Origin: Parasponia andersonii
Taxonomy: Eukaryota > Streptophyta > Magnoliopsida > Rosales > Cannabaceae
Direction of reading: 5' to 3'
Assembly: GCA_002914805.1 (NCBI GenBank)
Contig: JXTB01000070.1
Coordinates: 419,177-483,176 of the forward strand
Length of the DNA: 64,000 nucleotides
A program made the position numbers and the translations under genes. The notes under the pieces were generated by a model that saw only the letters and a list, made by a program, of their open reading frames with translations, ran no database searches and was not told the DNA's origin. Shown here in pieces: positions 1 to 12,469 of this stretch (positions are counted from its first letter, which is position 1; each line of letters opens with the position of its first letter).

Positions 1-2165
1 ATATCAAGTGACTAGAATCTACTTTACAGTAAATTTCTCATTCTTTATTGTTAAATGCTTTCAATATGTGTTATTGTACTAATATTTGTCGAAGTATTCC
101 CATGCAGTGTAAAGGCTCAGTACACTCAGAGAGAGAGAGCTAGGTATATGAGAAGAACAAAGAATATATATTCATGAATACAATACAATGTACTTATGTA
201 TTAAAATCAAGTTTGATGATAACTAGGTAAAATAGTAGTTTTTCGGTAAAAATGTATTTTCGCGCTTTTTGGAGCCAAATTCATTGTACGTTTAACACAT
301 CATAGCTTTAATTCAATGTATAGGACTCACTTATAATATTTTATTTGTCAGCCTAGGTAAGCACGAGGTGGCATTTATTGAATTGAACTATGTTTAATTA
401 CACTAAGCTAGCTTAGGTTTGGCTTAATCGCGTAATGTTAATTTTGTACGTTCTATTAATTAGGCATTGATACTATGTTTGCATTATTAATTGGAGTCAA
501 ATTGACTTATTTTTATGTTTAATAATTGGTTATGGAGCTAGGTTCCAACAGATTACAATGAGATTGGCCATATAGGATCATAAGTCAAAGTATGACTAAA
601 TTTCAGCTTTTAAGCTAGGTTTCACCATTTTAGTCTACACTTGAGTTTATAGGAATGACCAACAATGTGGTGAGTAAGACAAGAGTGATTTAAAGCTGGA
701 CACATGGATAGTTTAGAGTGTGAAATACCAAAAATACTCCTTAGAATTTAAGTTATGCCTTTTCTTAGCCATTAAGTATTGATTTTGGACCAAATCTGGT
801 CATTTCCTTCCTCTTTCTCTCCAGCCATGACTTGAACCACTCCAGCCACTTTCTATACTTCTCTCAGCTCTCCTTAACCATTTCCAAGGGTTTCCAAGTG
901 GTAGAACTTAATTTGAAGCTCAAGAAAGCAAGAATGGTCCAAACTAGTCAAGGTAATTCTACTAGTTCTTCTTCCTAGGTTTTGTTTTGTTATTTTAATT
1001 CTCCACTTGATACTACTTAAGTAATATTTCCTCTAGATCCTCTTGAGTCCTAAGATCAATTTCAAAGGCTTAGAAATCAGTTTTGTGGAAGTAGAAGGCA
1101 AGAGTTTCAACAAAAGTTTAAACTAGTCAAGGTGAGCTTTTTGTGGAATTTAGAATTGGTAATTTATTTCTATTGCTTTTGCTCTTGAATTAAAGTTTTT
1201 ATTTGATGAATTAAGGTCTAAGGAAACCTTATATATGGCTGGAAACACAGAATTTAAGTGGAGGATCAAATTTAGTCTTAAAGTCCCAAAGTTTGCTACT
1301 TGTGGATTCAAGTGTTTTCAAGTATTTCCATTGTTAGAATAAGTTCCCCATATTTGTAATCTGATATTATAAAATTGAAATGTATGTTTTGTTGATCCCA
1401 TGATGTAAATATATTTGTTTTTTTGCTGTTTAAGATAATAGAAAAGTGTAAAAGTAGTTTTAAACTTTGTATAAATGAAAGGAATCCAAATGTACCTAGG
1501 TTGCTCTAAATGATCCTCTTTGAATTGTATATGTGGGAATTGGCTTGTTGATTGTTATTACAGGTCATAAACCATGATTTTAATCATGTGAGAATGTCCT
1601 AAAAATTGGAGAAGTGCTGTCCAAATATTTTTAGAACCAAATGGTACCATTTAGAAGCTAATGGACTAATTTTTATGAAAGTATATGACATTTTAGTTCA
1701 TTTTGTGATTAAGATTCCTTCTTATGTAAAAGCTATGATTCGATCTTGTACTTATTTTCTTTAAGAATTTTACATTGTAGTGATAATGTTAGTAATAAAA
1801 TCGACATCAGATCTTCCATACACCTTGCCACAGAGGATACTGACCATTTCTACTATCTTTTCTACCAGAAACAAGGTAAGTGAAGATTTATTTTAACTGT
1901 ATCACAAGAATAATAGTAGATACAAGATGTTTTCCTACATACTTATGTGTATTATTTCAATTATATATTATTTATATTTTTGTTACAAAGCTTACGGAAA
2001 CATAAGCATGGCATGATCATTTAAGCATGATTTTCAAAGAAGTGAAGTTTTCCACACATTGGATTTAAAGTAGTATCATTGTACTAATTTTACGAGATAT
2101 GTTTTAAGTACAGTATTTAGTCTGTCTACGTTGGGTAAGTATAATTTGCACAAGCATCCTTCCTG
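1..2165 (+). repeat. Left arm of a large diverged inverted repeat (LTR-like)
   Basis: This stretch is homologous, in inverted orientation, to about 10190-12385. Clear anchor blocks are the GCAGTGTAAAGGCTCA stretch near 105-120 (reverse complement near 12275-12295), the block around 245-330 (near 12095-12140), the block around 1560-1660 (near 10760-10860) and the block around 2080-2160 (near 10190-10270). The arms have many substitutions and indels, so they are old. Downstream, 2460-2640 has the text typical of the 3' end of a gypsy LTR, with a 'CTTACTGAGCATTAGCTCA' block before a GATGCAGGTGATGAG block, so I infer both arms are LTRs or LTR fragments. The left boundary is probably outside the window. 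No ORF of note lies in it. Confidence 0.7.
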
Positions 2166-2330
2166 CATAGGTAGGCATGGCTTACCGACTGCCGGGGCTG
2201 AACATTGTACTATGAGATTTATCAGGTGCGTTACTTAGTCGGTCTGCGTTGCGTAGGTATAGTTCACATTAGTCACGTGTTTCCTTCCCGCACAAGTGGG
2301 CATGGCCTACCGACTGCCGCGACTTTGTAA
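2112..2330 (+). repeat. Two-copy direct repeat of about 115 bp inside the LTR-like arm
   Basis: Two similar blocks follow each other, about 2112-2213 and 2228-2330. Each runs from a TTAGTCKGTCTRCGTTG-type start to GGCATGGCYTACCGACTGCC. The second is more GC-rich. Short repeats with this GC-rich ending are common in plant gypsy LTRs, so I read this as internal structure of the LTR-like arm. The function is unknown. Confidence 0.6.
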
Positions 2331-2861
2331 TGTACTCAAGGGCCCAATAAAGAAATGTTTTCTAAGAAAAGTGCATCAAAATGAAAAGTTATGAAAGAAA
2401 GAGTACAATGGGAATTTCAATGAAGTTTATGCATGAAACATGTTCACGAGCATGCATGATCTTTACTTACTGAGCATTAGCTCATTTAGTTCATGTGATG
2501 CAGGTGATGAGATATATGATGTATAGAGTTGTCGGTTGGCTAGCACGCTTTCTTGTCCCTATGATCATACCGATGTAGACGAGCTTGACTTGTGGTCGAT
2601 ATTTTCTTTATATTTTGATATTTTGGTGTGATGTAAATATTACTGCGGATGGCAAGATAAATAGATAAGGACTTTTGGTTGTACAGTTTATAAAGATACT
2701 TTCAGAAAATAATGCCACGCAGGTTCTTTTGTTTTAGAGTTTAAAAAGTTTAAATTGGCCCAAATTTTTGAGTAAAACTAAAGTCATGGTTTATAAAAGA
2801 GTAATGCATCCTAGTTTAACCTACATAGTCGTATAGTTAAGCAAGGAGGCATCACAGAAAC

Positions 2862-3225
2862 GTAGAGGAAAATTGGCCAGCACTAGGGGATTCACTATCC
2901 TTAGTGTTTTGGCTTCGATTTGAGAAAATTATCTTATTGTTTATCTACGGATCTCTTTGTTGGAAATCAAGAATGTGACCATCTATTGGGTCAGTTAAAC
3001 GACTTTCAAGAATAGACGAAAAGATGAGAAACTTGTGAAAAAAATTTAGATATTATCTTGTCTAGATCAAGAGTTAATTTATGTTAGATCATGATTCGAA
3101 ATATTTTGTAAAGAGAAAAATTTTAAATGATCAATTCCGTTGTATTTCTAGATTTTATAAAACTATGATATTCTTAAAAATTATTTTATGAAAATATTTT
3201 TTGGAATTTTATTCCAATGAATATC
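2862..3225 (+). repeat. 5' LTR of the copia element, left half missing
   Basis: This segment is a direct repeat of about 9036-9411. The shared text starts around GAGGAAAATTGGCCAG and runs to TTTATTCCAATGAATA. The 3' copy continues leftwards for about 300 bp more (to about 8739), but this one stops at about 2861, where unrelated LTR-like sequence begins. The 5' LTR has therefore lost its left half. Seven bases further on, TGCTACCAGAG at 3232-3242 resembles the initiator-Met tRNA primer binding site (usual TGGTATCAGAGC) with two changes, where a PBS is expected. Confidence 0.7.
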
Positions 3226-3242
3226 AAGAATTGCTACCAGAG

Positions 3243-5340
3243 TAAAGTTTTATTGTTAATCTAACATATTTTACTCCGATCTATTCTCTTGTTGATTGAT
3301 ATTTTGATTTCCAAAAAGTTTGATTATGTTTGGTCTTGTTCATGTTATGAGTATACTCTATTTTATATAATGGTTAATATATTCAATGAGTTTGAATGAT
3401 TATTTGAATAGATGTTGATATGAAGTGATGATCATGTATGTTTTTGGACTATCGCTTTTGATATATTATTGATTTCTATGTGTTCATGTTTTATGTTCTT
3501 GATAAAACTGTGCATAGAAATGTTTTGATGTTTAATTATTTTATAAGTTTTGATGAAAAACTATTTTTTCAATTTAAAAAAAAAAAAAAAGGAAACAACA
3601 GAGCAGTGAGCATGTCCCTAGACATGGCTACATACATAAGGTACCCTGGCCAAGCAGATGCTATCTATTCATGGCCTATAGACGACCTTCCCGTTTAGGC
3701 CATGTGGGTTCACACTACGTATGTCGCACGGGCATGACCCTGCTGCCTGCATGGATATGATCCGTGCATGGCCTGTAGGTGGCAAAGCAATGCATGTCGT
3801 GCGGGTTCAACCTGTTGCCCGCGTAGGCACCGCCCCGCTAGCCACACGGATATGAATTGTGCATGGCCAAGAGGCAGCATCCTGTGCGCTGATTGCGCAA
3901 GTTGCCTCTTGTGCCTTGGCCGCTTAGTGTGCTACCTCGTGTGTTTGTCGTGCAAGAAATACGTGAGTCCGTTGTTACTCGAGAGTTGTCTCGAGCAAGG
4001 CCGCGTAGTGTTATACGAGCCCGTTGGTGCTCTGTAATTATCCCGAGTGTGGCTGCGTAACATCCCGAGGCTGCCGTTTACGCACCAGTCTCTCGTTTCG
4101 TCCGTCGGCTTATCCCTACACGTTTTAATTCCTTAATTTAATTATTTTCATTTTAAAAATTAATTTAATTTATCCATAGTTTTATAAAAATTTATAAATT
4201 CAAATTTGAATTCAAATTTTAAATCCTTGTTAAATTTGAATTTTTGAAATTTGAATTGATAGGATGTTTTAATTTGAATTATGGATATGATTGATATCTG
4301 TAATATCTCAATTATTATTTAAATAATTAGAGATATTTTAAAATAAAATTTTGAAAATTAGATATTATAAGATAATATCTTTTAGTTTTTAAATTCAAAT
4401 TTTAAACAGATATTTTGAAAAACTGATTCTGTAATAGTTTGTTAGATATGTATTTTAAATTTTAAATTTGTTTCAATTCAAATTAGAGATATTGTAGGAG
4501 ATTTTATCTGTAAAATCATCTATCTTTTAAATTTTGAATTTTGGTAAGATTTGAAATTTAAGTTTAAATCAAAATATCTTTTCCAATTTTTTTCGAATTT
4601 AAATTTATGGTTGGTAGATATTTAATAAGATTAGATATTGATTTGAATTTTGAATTAAAATTTAAAAGATAAGATAATGGGAGATATTTAAGGAAGTTAA
4701 ATTTAAATTAAGATTTCAAAAGTTGAAATTTAAATTTGAGATATTTAAGGAGATTTAATTAGTTAAATCTTTTATTTAAACTAATTAGATTTTATGAAAA
4801 TTTTTTCTAATTTAAATTTTAAATATTATCTTCCATATTTAAATATTTAACATTATCTTATCAGTTAGAATTATTTAAATGTTAAATAATTTTAAATTAC
4901 AAGAAATTAATAAATCATTAAAATTAATTAATTATCTGTTTAGTACTTTGGTATTAAAAAGAATAGAAAGCTTAGTTACTTAAATAATGGTTAAACACTC
5001 AACTCGAAATATTAATATCCTCTTATAGGAGTTCTTATTAATCAATTAGAGGATGAAAGAGAATGGTAGTTAGAAATATAGGAGAAGAGTTATCTGTCTA
5101 TTTACTAATTAAAATTATTTCAGTTTGACTTGTTGACTGCATGACCTCCCGTAGGAGGCTTGTAATCAATTGTAGGTCAAATTACCATGAATATAAGTGA
5201 TAGTCTTGGGGATACTTTAATTACATATTATATGTTTAATACATTATGTTAATTATTCAAAACATGCTAGATGATGTTTGTTTATACATGGAATGTTTAT
5301 TTGTTTTTAGTAGATATGATACTTAAACATTTATCTACTT
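3243..5340 (+). other. Copia untranslated leader, no gene seen
   Basis: This lies between the PBS-like site and the first gag codons. About 3600-4110 is locally GC-rich with repeated GCATGGCC/GTGCATGG words. About 4115-4960 is extremely AT-rich, built of permuted AAATTTGAATTTTAAATTT-like words. I see no protein-family match on either strand. The short ORFs at 3480-3698 and 3768-4037 have no recognisable domain and I do not call them genes. I treat the stretch as element leader. Confidence 0.5.
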
Positions 5341-5349
5341 TACTCACAC

Positions 5350-8300
5350 AAAACAAACTAGATGGTGAAAACTATGTAGACTAGAAATGTAACCTACACA
5401 TAGTGCTTATTGCTGAAAAATATAAGTGGGTTCTCACCACTCCATGTCTGCTTAGCCAACTATGGAATCCACCAACGTTGAAAGAAACTTATATGATAAA
5501 TGGAAGCAATCTAAAGAGATAGCTAAGTGTTATATACTTAGCTCAATGATCAATATCATGCAACAACAACATCATGAGATGGATACTACTATTGACATGA
5601 TGCTGAGTGTTGACGAAATATTCGTTAGTCTCAGTCGTCAAGCTAGAAATGAGGCTACATGTGCATTTATGAATCTCCACCAAAAGAAGGGTACTCTAGT
5701 TCGGGAACATATGATGAAAATCATCGCGTATCTTAATGAACTAGAAATCCTTGGAGCTAAAATTGAATGTGACACCCAAATTGATATGATTTTGAATAAT
5801 TGTCAGACATATTCAATCAATTTAAGATTGATCATGAGATTCGTCAGAAAGATTATAATCTTACTGACATGGTAAAAGATCTACAAACTTCAGAGAATAT
5901 TCTTAAGAAGAATAAGTCAAGATCTACTGAGGCTTATATAGCTCAAGCTAGTTCTTCCAAACCTAAGTTAAAAGGCAAAAGTAAAAGAAAGAAAAAGACT
6001 CATGCTTCTCTAGCTCCAAAGAAAAAGAAGATCAAGAAGGACCAAAGAGAAAATATTTCCACTATAGTGAGGATAGGCATTGGAAGAGAAACTATAAAAT
6101 TTATCTAGCCCTTAAGAAGGAGAAGAACAATGGCAAGAATAAATAAGATAATGACAATTTGTTGTTCATTAAGGCCTGTCATGTGGTTAATTCTATTAAT
6201 TCTTGAATCATAGATTCGGGAGCCACTGACTATGTTTGTAATACTTTGTAGGAATTCAAGGAAACTAGGAAGTTCGTTACTGAAGAGTTCACATTGCAAT
6301 TGGGAGATGACTCAATAGTTGAAGCTTGTGCAATAGGAGATATTATTTTGAATTTCAATGATTTTAGATTTTTAGAAATAAAGAATTTTTATTGTATTTC
6401 GGTATTTAAATAGAATTTGATTTTTGTTTCTTGTTTGATGAGACAATATTATTTTGTTCATTTTGACAATAAAGTTTCTATTAAAAAGAATAAAAATCTT
6501 ATTTGCACTAGTACTCATAGGAATAATCTTTTCTTTATTTAACTTAAAAGTATCTCATTGCACAATTTTGAAAATGAAAGTGAAAGTAAGTACTAGTGAT
6601 GAAACTTATCTCTGACATTTGAGACTCGGTCACATTAACCTAAACAGAATTCAAAAGTTAGTTAATGATGGACCTCTAAGTTTGTTAGAAGTCAAACCAT
6701 TACCAACTTACGAATCTTATTTGGAAGGTAAAATGACTAAAAGACTATTTACTGGAAAAGGTCTTAAAGTTCAAGAATGTCTTGAGTTAGTACACACTGA
6801 TATCTGATAGCCCATGAATATTCAAGCTCGAGGAGGTTTTAAATACTTCGTTACATTTACAGATTATTATTCTAGATTTGATTATGTTTACCTAATGCAA
6901 TGCAAGTCGGATTATTTTGAAAAGTTCAGAGAATTTAAAGTGGAAATTGAAAAGTAGTTAGAAAAGAACATAAAGACCTCTTGATCTGACTGAGGTGATG
7001 AATACCTCTCTGGGGAATTCTTTGAATTTCTCACAGATAATGGGATCCTATCCTAACTCACAATACCTGGTACGCCTCAACTAAATGGTATTGTTGAAAG
7101 AAGAAATAGGACACTTTTGGATATAGTTAGGTCGATGCTCAGTTATTTATAATTACCCACATCCTTTTGGAGTTATGCCTTAGAAATTGCTATGTACCTG
7201 CTATAAATCTAGTTGTATCATATCCATATTTGGGGTTGTCCAACATATATTCTGAAAGGGAAAATGACTAAGTTGGAATCATGATCTGAATTGTGTCTAT
7301 TTATAGGTTACCCAAAAGGAACAAGAGGGTATTATTTCTTAGTCATGAAGAAAAGAAAGTGTTTGTGAGTACAAATGCTACTTTCTTGGAAGAAAACTAT
7401 ATGAAAATTTTAAGTCCAAAAGTAAGTTAGTTCTTGAAGAATTAACTGATGATGTTATTAGCCAATCTATAGAAGACAAGATAGAGAAAGCACTTAGGAA
7501 AGATAAATCACTTGAAACTCAATAAATATCATATCCTCGTCATAGTAGGAGAATTATAAGACAACCTGAAAAATACTTGGGAATAGGAGAGTCTTATGAT
7601 CAATAATCTGATCTTGATACCTACAATGAGGTAATGGATGATGTTAATAAAGATCTCTAGCAAAAGGCAATGGAATCCAAAATAGAGTCCATGTACTCTA
7701 ATAAAGTCTGGGAAGATCCTACTGAAGGGATAAAACTCATTGGGTATAAATGGGTCTATAAAAGAAAGAAGGGAGTAGACAGTAAAGTGGAAACTTTCAA
7801 GGCAAGCTTAGTTGCAAAGGGTAATTAATAGAAAAAAGGTATCGATTATAAAGAAACCTTCTCTTCTATAGCTATGATCAAGTCTATTCGCATACTCTTA
7901 TCCATCGCTACATCTTTTGATTATGAGATATGGCAAATGGACGTCAAAACTATATTCCTGAATGGCAATCTTGATGAATGTATCTATATGACACAATATT
8001 ATTAGATTCATTGAAAAGGGTCAAGAAAGAAAATATAGTGAACTTAAAAGATTTATTTATGAACTCAAGCAAGCATCTAGATCTTGGTACATAAGATTTG
8101 ATGAAGCAATTAAGTCTTATAGTTTTGAATGAAAAATATATGAACCTTGTGTCTATAAAATAATTCAGGATAATAAAGTGATTATTTTAGTACTATATGT
8201 TGATAATATTCTAATCATTAGGAATGATATTGGATCATTATCATCAATGAAAGTCTTGTTAGTACAATAGTTTGATATGAAAGACTTAGGTGAAGCTTGC

Positions 8301-8700
8301 TATGCTCTATACAGATTCTACGAGAAAGAAAGAATAAATGCATAGCTTTATCACAAGCTTCATACATAAACAAAATACAGGTTATGTTTGCAATGCAAAA
8401 TTCCAAAAAAGGTTTGACATCCTTTCATAAAGGAATTACTCTGTCTAATAAGAATTCTCCTAAGACAGAAGAAAAGAAAGAATAAACTCACTATGTGAAT
8501 TTGACTATATTGATATAAGCAAATACAAATATCGTAGTCAACTATTTTCCATTAGATGAAAAATAGTAACTCAATGGTAAATATATACTAGAGAGAAAAT
8601 ACGATAATTTCACCCTGCTAGTACGGCATTACATTGAGAGTACGTCTACAGATATAGTATATGCTAAATGGATAGAGCTAATTATTTGATAATAAGTTTC
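5350..8700 (+). pseudogene. Decayed Ty1/copia gag-pol
   Basis: Copia domains appear in order on the + strand, interrupted by stops and frameshifts. Gag (UBN2-type) is at about 5350-6110 and includes the segment after LDGENYV and a lysine-rich tail. The aspartic protease DSGA motif is near 6205. The GAG-pre-integrase motif LGHINLNRIQKLV is near 6625-6660. The integrase core is at about 6830-7250 with FTDYYSRF, NG(I)VERRNR and a YALEIA stretch. Reverse transcriptase is at about 7720-8280, with GYKWVYKRK, the IWQMDVKT(I)FLNG block and a LYVDNI(L) stretch in place of the usual YVDD. An RNase H remnant follows to about 8700. This order (integrase before reverse transcriptase) defines copia. No single ORF exceeds 137 residues, so the element is dead. 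Lineage is not assigned. Confidence 0.85.
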
Positions 8701-8738
8701 ACAAAAAATAAATGACATTTAGTCCAAGAGTTCAATAT

Positions 8739-9411
8739 TGTGCTAATAGTAGTGTGCCCCAATATTAATGGATAAGGCTCAGTCATAATTATGATTGTAG
8801 ATATATAGTCCATTAGAGTTTGGGCTTTATGGATCCATCTAGTCCCCTGTCTAGCTCAAATTAAAGCCTAATAATTATTTGATGATCAGTTGAGCCCAAC
8901 AAGTCCAATAAACCCATTAGGGTTTACTAGTCTCTCTATAGTTAAGAGAAAAGTTCTCTAGTTACTAGTTACAAGTGTTACATATGAAATACCATTGTGA
9001 AGAGAGTGTAACATGAAAAAACAGAGAGAGGAAAGGTAGAGAAAAATTGGCCAGTACTAGGGGATTCACTATCCTTAATATTTCAGCCATCTCGGAGAAA
9101 TCGGTTTGAGAATATTGTCTTCTTAATTATCTACGGATCTCTTTGTTAGAAATCAAGAAGGAGACCACCTACCGGATCAATCAAACGACTTTCGAGAATA
9201 GACGGGAAGACGAGAAGGTTATGGAGCGAATCCGGGTATTGTTCTTGTCTAGATCAAGAGTTAATTTATGTTATATCACGATCTGAAATATTTTATAAAG
9301 AGAAAAATTTTAAACAACTAATTCCGCTACGTTTCTAGATTTTACAAAACTATGGTGCTCTTAAAAATAATTTTACGAAAATATTTTCTAGAATTTTATT
9401 CCAATGAATAC
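8739..9411 (+). repeat. 3' LTR of the copia element
   Basis: The right 375 bp (about 9036-9411) is the direct-repeat partner of 2862-3225. The left edge is my estimate, from a TG dinucleotide after the RNase H remnant. A TATA-like CTCTATAGTTAAG block is near 8932-8945. The two LTR copies differ at many sites, so the insertion is old. No target-site duplication can be scored because the 5' LTR is truncated. Confidence 0.6.
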
Positions 9412-10189
9412 TAGCATTTTGTACATTATTGGCCTATTTTCCATTTTCAATCCATTTATGATTTTTTTTGCTCAATACTTTTATTTTATTTGGCTAATGA
9501 ATTAGTTGATTTTAGAATGTAATTTTAATACTTGGGAAAAATTAAATTCATAATTTGGAATTGACATGCCTAGTTTAGGTATTTGTGAGATCAGAAGGAG
9601 ATCAACTCCTAGATAATCACTTTGATAGTTTTAGATTATTTAGGTTATTGTGAGACCGTGATGTGCGTAATACTTTAACTCTCATTTGAGGGCTTAAACT
9701 TAATAAACACTTAATTAATCGGATTAGATAGGGATATCAACTTAGATTAGTTAGGTATATTATCTCATTTGATGCTTAGGAGAGGTAACGATGTTAATTA
9801 GATCTCTCGATTAGTGAGTTAAGTGAAATTAAGCTGGTAATTACTTAATTTGATGAACTTAGAAGTAATTAAGTGTAATCAATTCTCAATGCATACGTGT
9901 ATATTATTATCTATACTTTATTTACACTTTATACTTTTTATCATTGTTTCTATTTGGTTATTTTCATATTCATTTAAAATTTATGCATAAATAAAGTCTA
10001 GTTGTGATAATTCTATTACTTAGCGATATGTTAATACCTAATCTCTATGGATCACCCGTTCTTGCTACTATACTAGCTAATTTATATTTTTATTAGGGCA
10101 CACTAGGTTAGTTTATAGGAGGAGAATATTATAAATTGTATATTTGATTTTGGGTGTTTATAACAAATGATTAAAAGTTTCATTATCAA
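9412..10189 (+). other. Unassigned repeat-like sequence, no gene
   Basis: No ORF with a recognisable domain is present. The block at about 10030-10100 (CTAATCTCTATGGATCACC and following text) resembles the 3' ends of some plant gypsy LTRs, where a 'ctctgtggattcgac' phrase is common. This is only a resemblance, so I give it low confidence. Confidence 0.3.
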
Positions 10190-12385
10190 GTCTGCACAAC
10201 AGACTTACCTTCTCAACTCTGACAAACTAGCAATTGTACTTGAAACATATCTTGTAAAATTTGTACAATGTTCTTTCAATTACTTTGTAATGAAATCTCT
10301 ATGCACATGCCATTTTATAACTTTGCATGAACAAATAAGATTCACTTAAAATGCATGAAGTAAAATCATTCTTATGGTTCTTATGATGCAGTTCTAAGTC
10401 TTTACTTATCTTGTGTCCTGATTACAAGTTGATAGTGGAAATGATTAATATCCTCGAGAGATTGGTACGCTAATCATATGTCATAAATTATTGTAATTCA
10501 AAATACATATCTAACGAAAAGAATGAATTAAGATACCTGAACAAAACTGAAAGCACAACTTTCACTAAATCAATAAACTTGATCACTAAATGACCCGAAA
10601 GTATACAAGTCATTTGAAGAACTTAGTAACTAATAACTAACATTAAAAATTGATCAAAGTCGTCAAAATATGAATACTTGTTCTTTAGCATAAAAAAATG
10701 CTCCAAAATAACACGTCCTTGTGAAAACAAATCCATCTGCCGCTAAATAGTACCACTAGGTTTTAGAAATATTTGAACAATACCTCCCTTATTTTTAGGA
10801 TATTCTCACATGATTAAAATTACGGTTATAGACCTATAATAATATTTTACAAGTCAATTCCCATATATACACATCAAAGAGAATCACTTAGAATAATATA
10901 AGGAAGTTTGAACTCTTTTTCAGTTTGGACAAAGTTTAAAAGAAATTTTGCACTTGCATATAGTCATAACCAGCAAGTAAATAAAATTAGTGCACATAAT
11001 AGGATCAATTTAATAGGCATTCCAAGTGGAAAAATCATATTACAAATGTAGGCAATTTAAGTTCCTAGTGAAAACACTTAAATCCACAGTTAGCAAATTT
11101 GAGGCTTTAGCTCTAACTTTAGTTCTTCACTTAAATTATGTATTTCCAGTAAAATATATATATATATATATATGTTTGTAGGACCTTATTCATCAAATAG
11201 ATACTTTATTTTATGAGATGCAATGAGAGAAATATATTACAAACTTAAAATCTCACATAAACCTCACCTTGACTAATTTAAGTCTTTGCTGGAGTTCTCG
11301 CATTGTACCTCTACTAAAATAAATCTCAAGGCTTAGAAATAGATTTTAGGACTGAAATAGACATGGAGAAACCAATATTTAAGTGACAACAAGCGAAGAA
11401 TTGAAATTAGAAAAGAAGACCTAGGAAGAAGAACTAGAAGAATTATCTTGACTATAGACATATCTTGCATTTTCCAGCTCCAACTTGATTTCTACTGCTT
11501 GAAAACTCTTGAATTTAACTAAGAGGAGTAGAGAAAAATCTAAAAAGGAGATGGAGAGTTTCAGGTCGAGGTGGAAGAGAAAGAGGAAGAAAATAATCAG
11601 ATTTTAGCTTAAAACAACACTTAGTGATTAAGGAATGATATAAGTTAAATTTTGGGCGATATTTTGGATATTTTAGACCATTACTTTCTATATGTCCAGC
11701 TTCAAAATATCCTTAGTACACTTACCACATTTCTGGTCATTCTCATATACCCATATATAGATAAAATTGGTGAATCCTATCTTAGAAAATAAAAACTAAT
11801 CATACTTTGAATTATAATCTTATATGACCAGCTTTATTATAATATGGTGGAACCTAACCCTATAACTAATTATTATACATTAAAATAAGTCAATTAGACT
11901 CTAATTAATAATGCAAACATAGTATCAATGCCTAATTATTAGCATGCACAAAAATGATATTATGCAATTAAGCTACATCTAAGTTAACTTAGTGCAAAAA
12001 AACACAATTTAGTATTATGAATGTCACCTCATGCTTATCTGGAACTGATATTTTAGAAAATACTAGAAATGAGTTCTAGACATTAAATTAAAGCTATTTT
12101 ATGTGTTAAACGTACCGTAAATTTAGCTCCGAAAGCGTAAAAAGATACATTTGTATCAAAAACTAACATTAGATCAAGTTATCAATAAACATGATTTTTG
12201 TGTATATGCAGATAGTATTGTATTCATGAATATACTTTTTGTTCCTTTCACATACCAAGCTCTCTCTAAAGGTATTGAGCCTTTACACTGCATAGAGATA
12301 CTTCGGCAATCGTTAGTGTAATAATATAGATATATAAACACATAATATAATAAATGAGTATGTTACTATGAAATTGGTATGAATG
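10190..12385 (-). repeat. Right arm of the large inverted repeat (LTR-like)
   Basis: The reverse complement of this stretch matches 1-2165 block by block, at about the divergence seen between old LTR copies. It carries a (TA)n run near 11155-11173. No coding domain is seen. I infer a solo LTR, or LTR fragment, of the same family as the left arm but in opposite orientation. The two arms flank about 8 kb containing the copia element. Confidence 0.7.
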
Positions 12386-12469
12386 ACTTCTGGATACCTA
12401 ATATACAATAAGAATATGTTAATTATTTTAACATAGCTCAGTATGTATGTGAGAATTTTGAGCACCATA

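Noticed and set aside
3480..4037. Two small ORFs in the copia leader
   Set aside because: No domain, placed in the element leader, and the second is just the one open frame through a GC-rich repeat.
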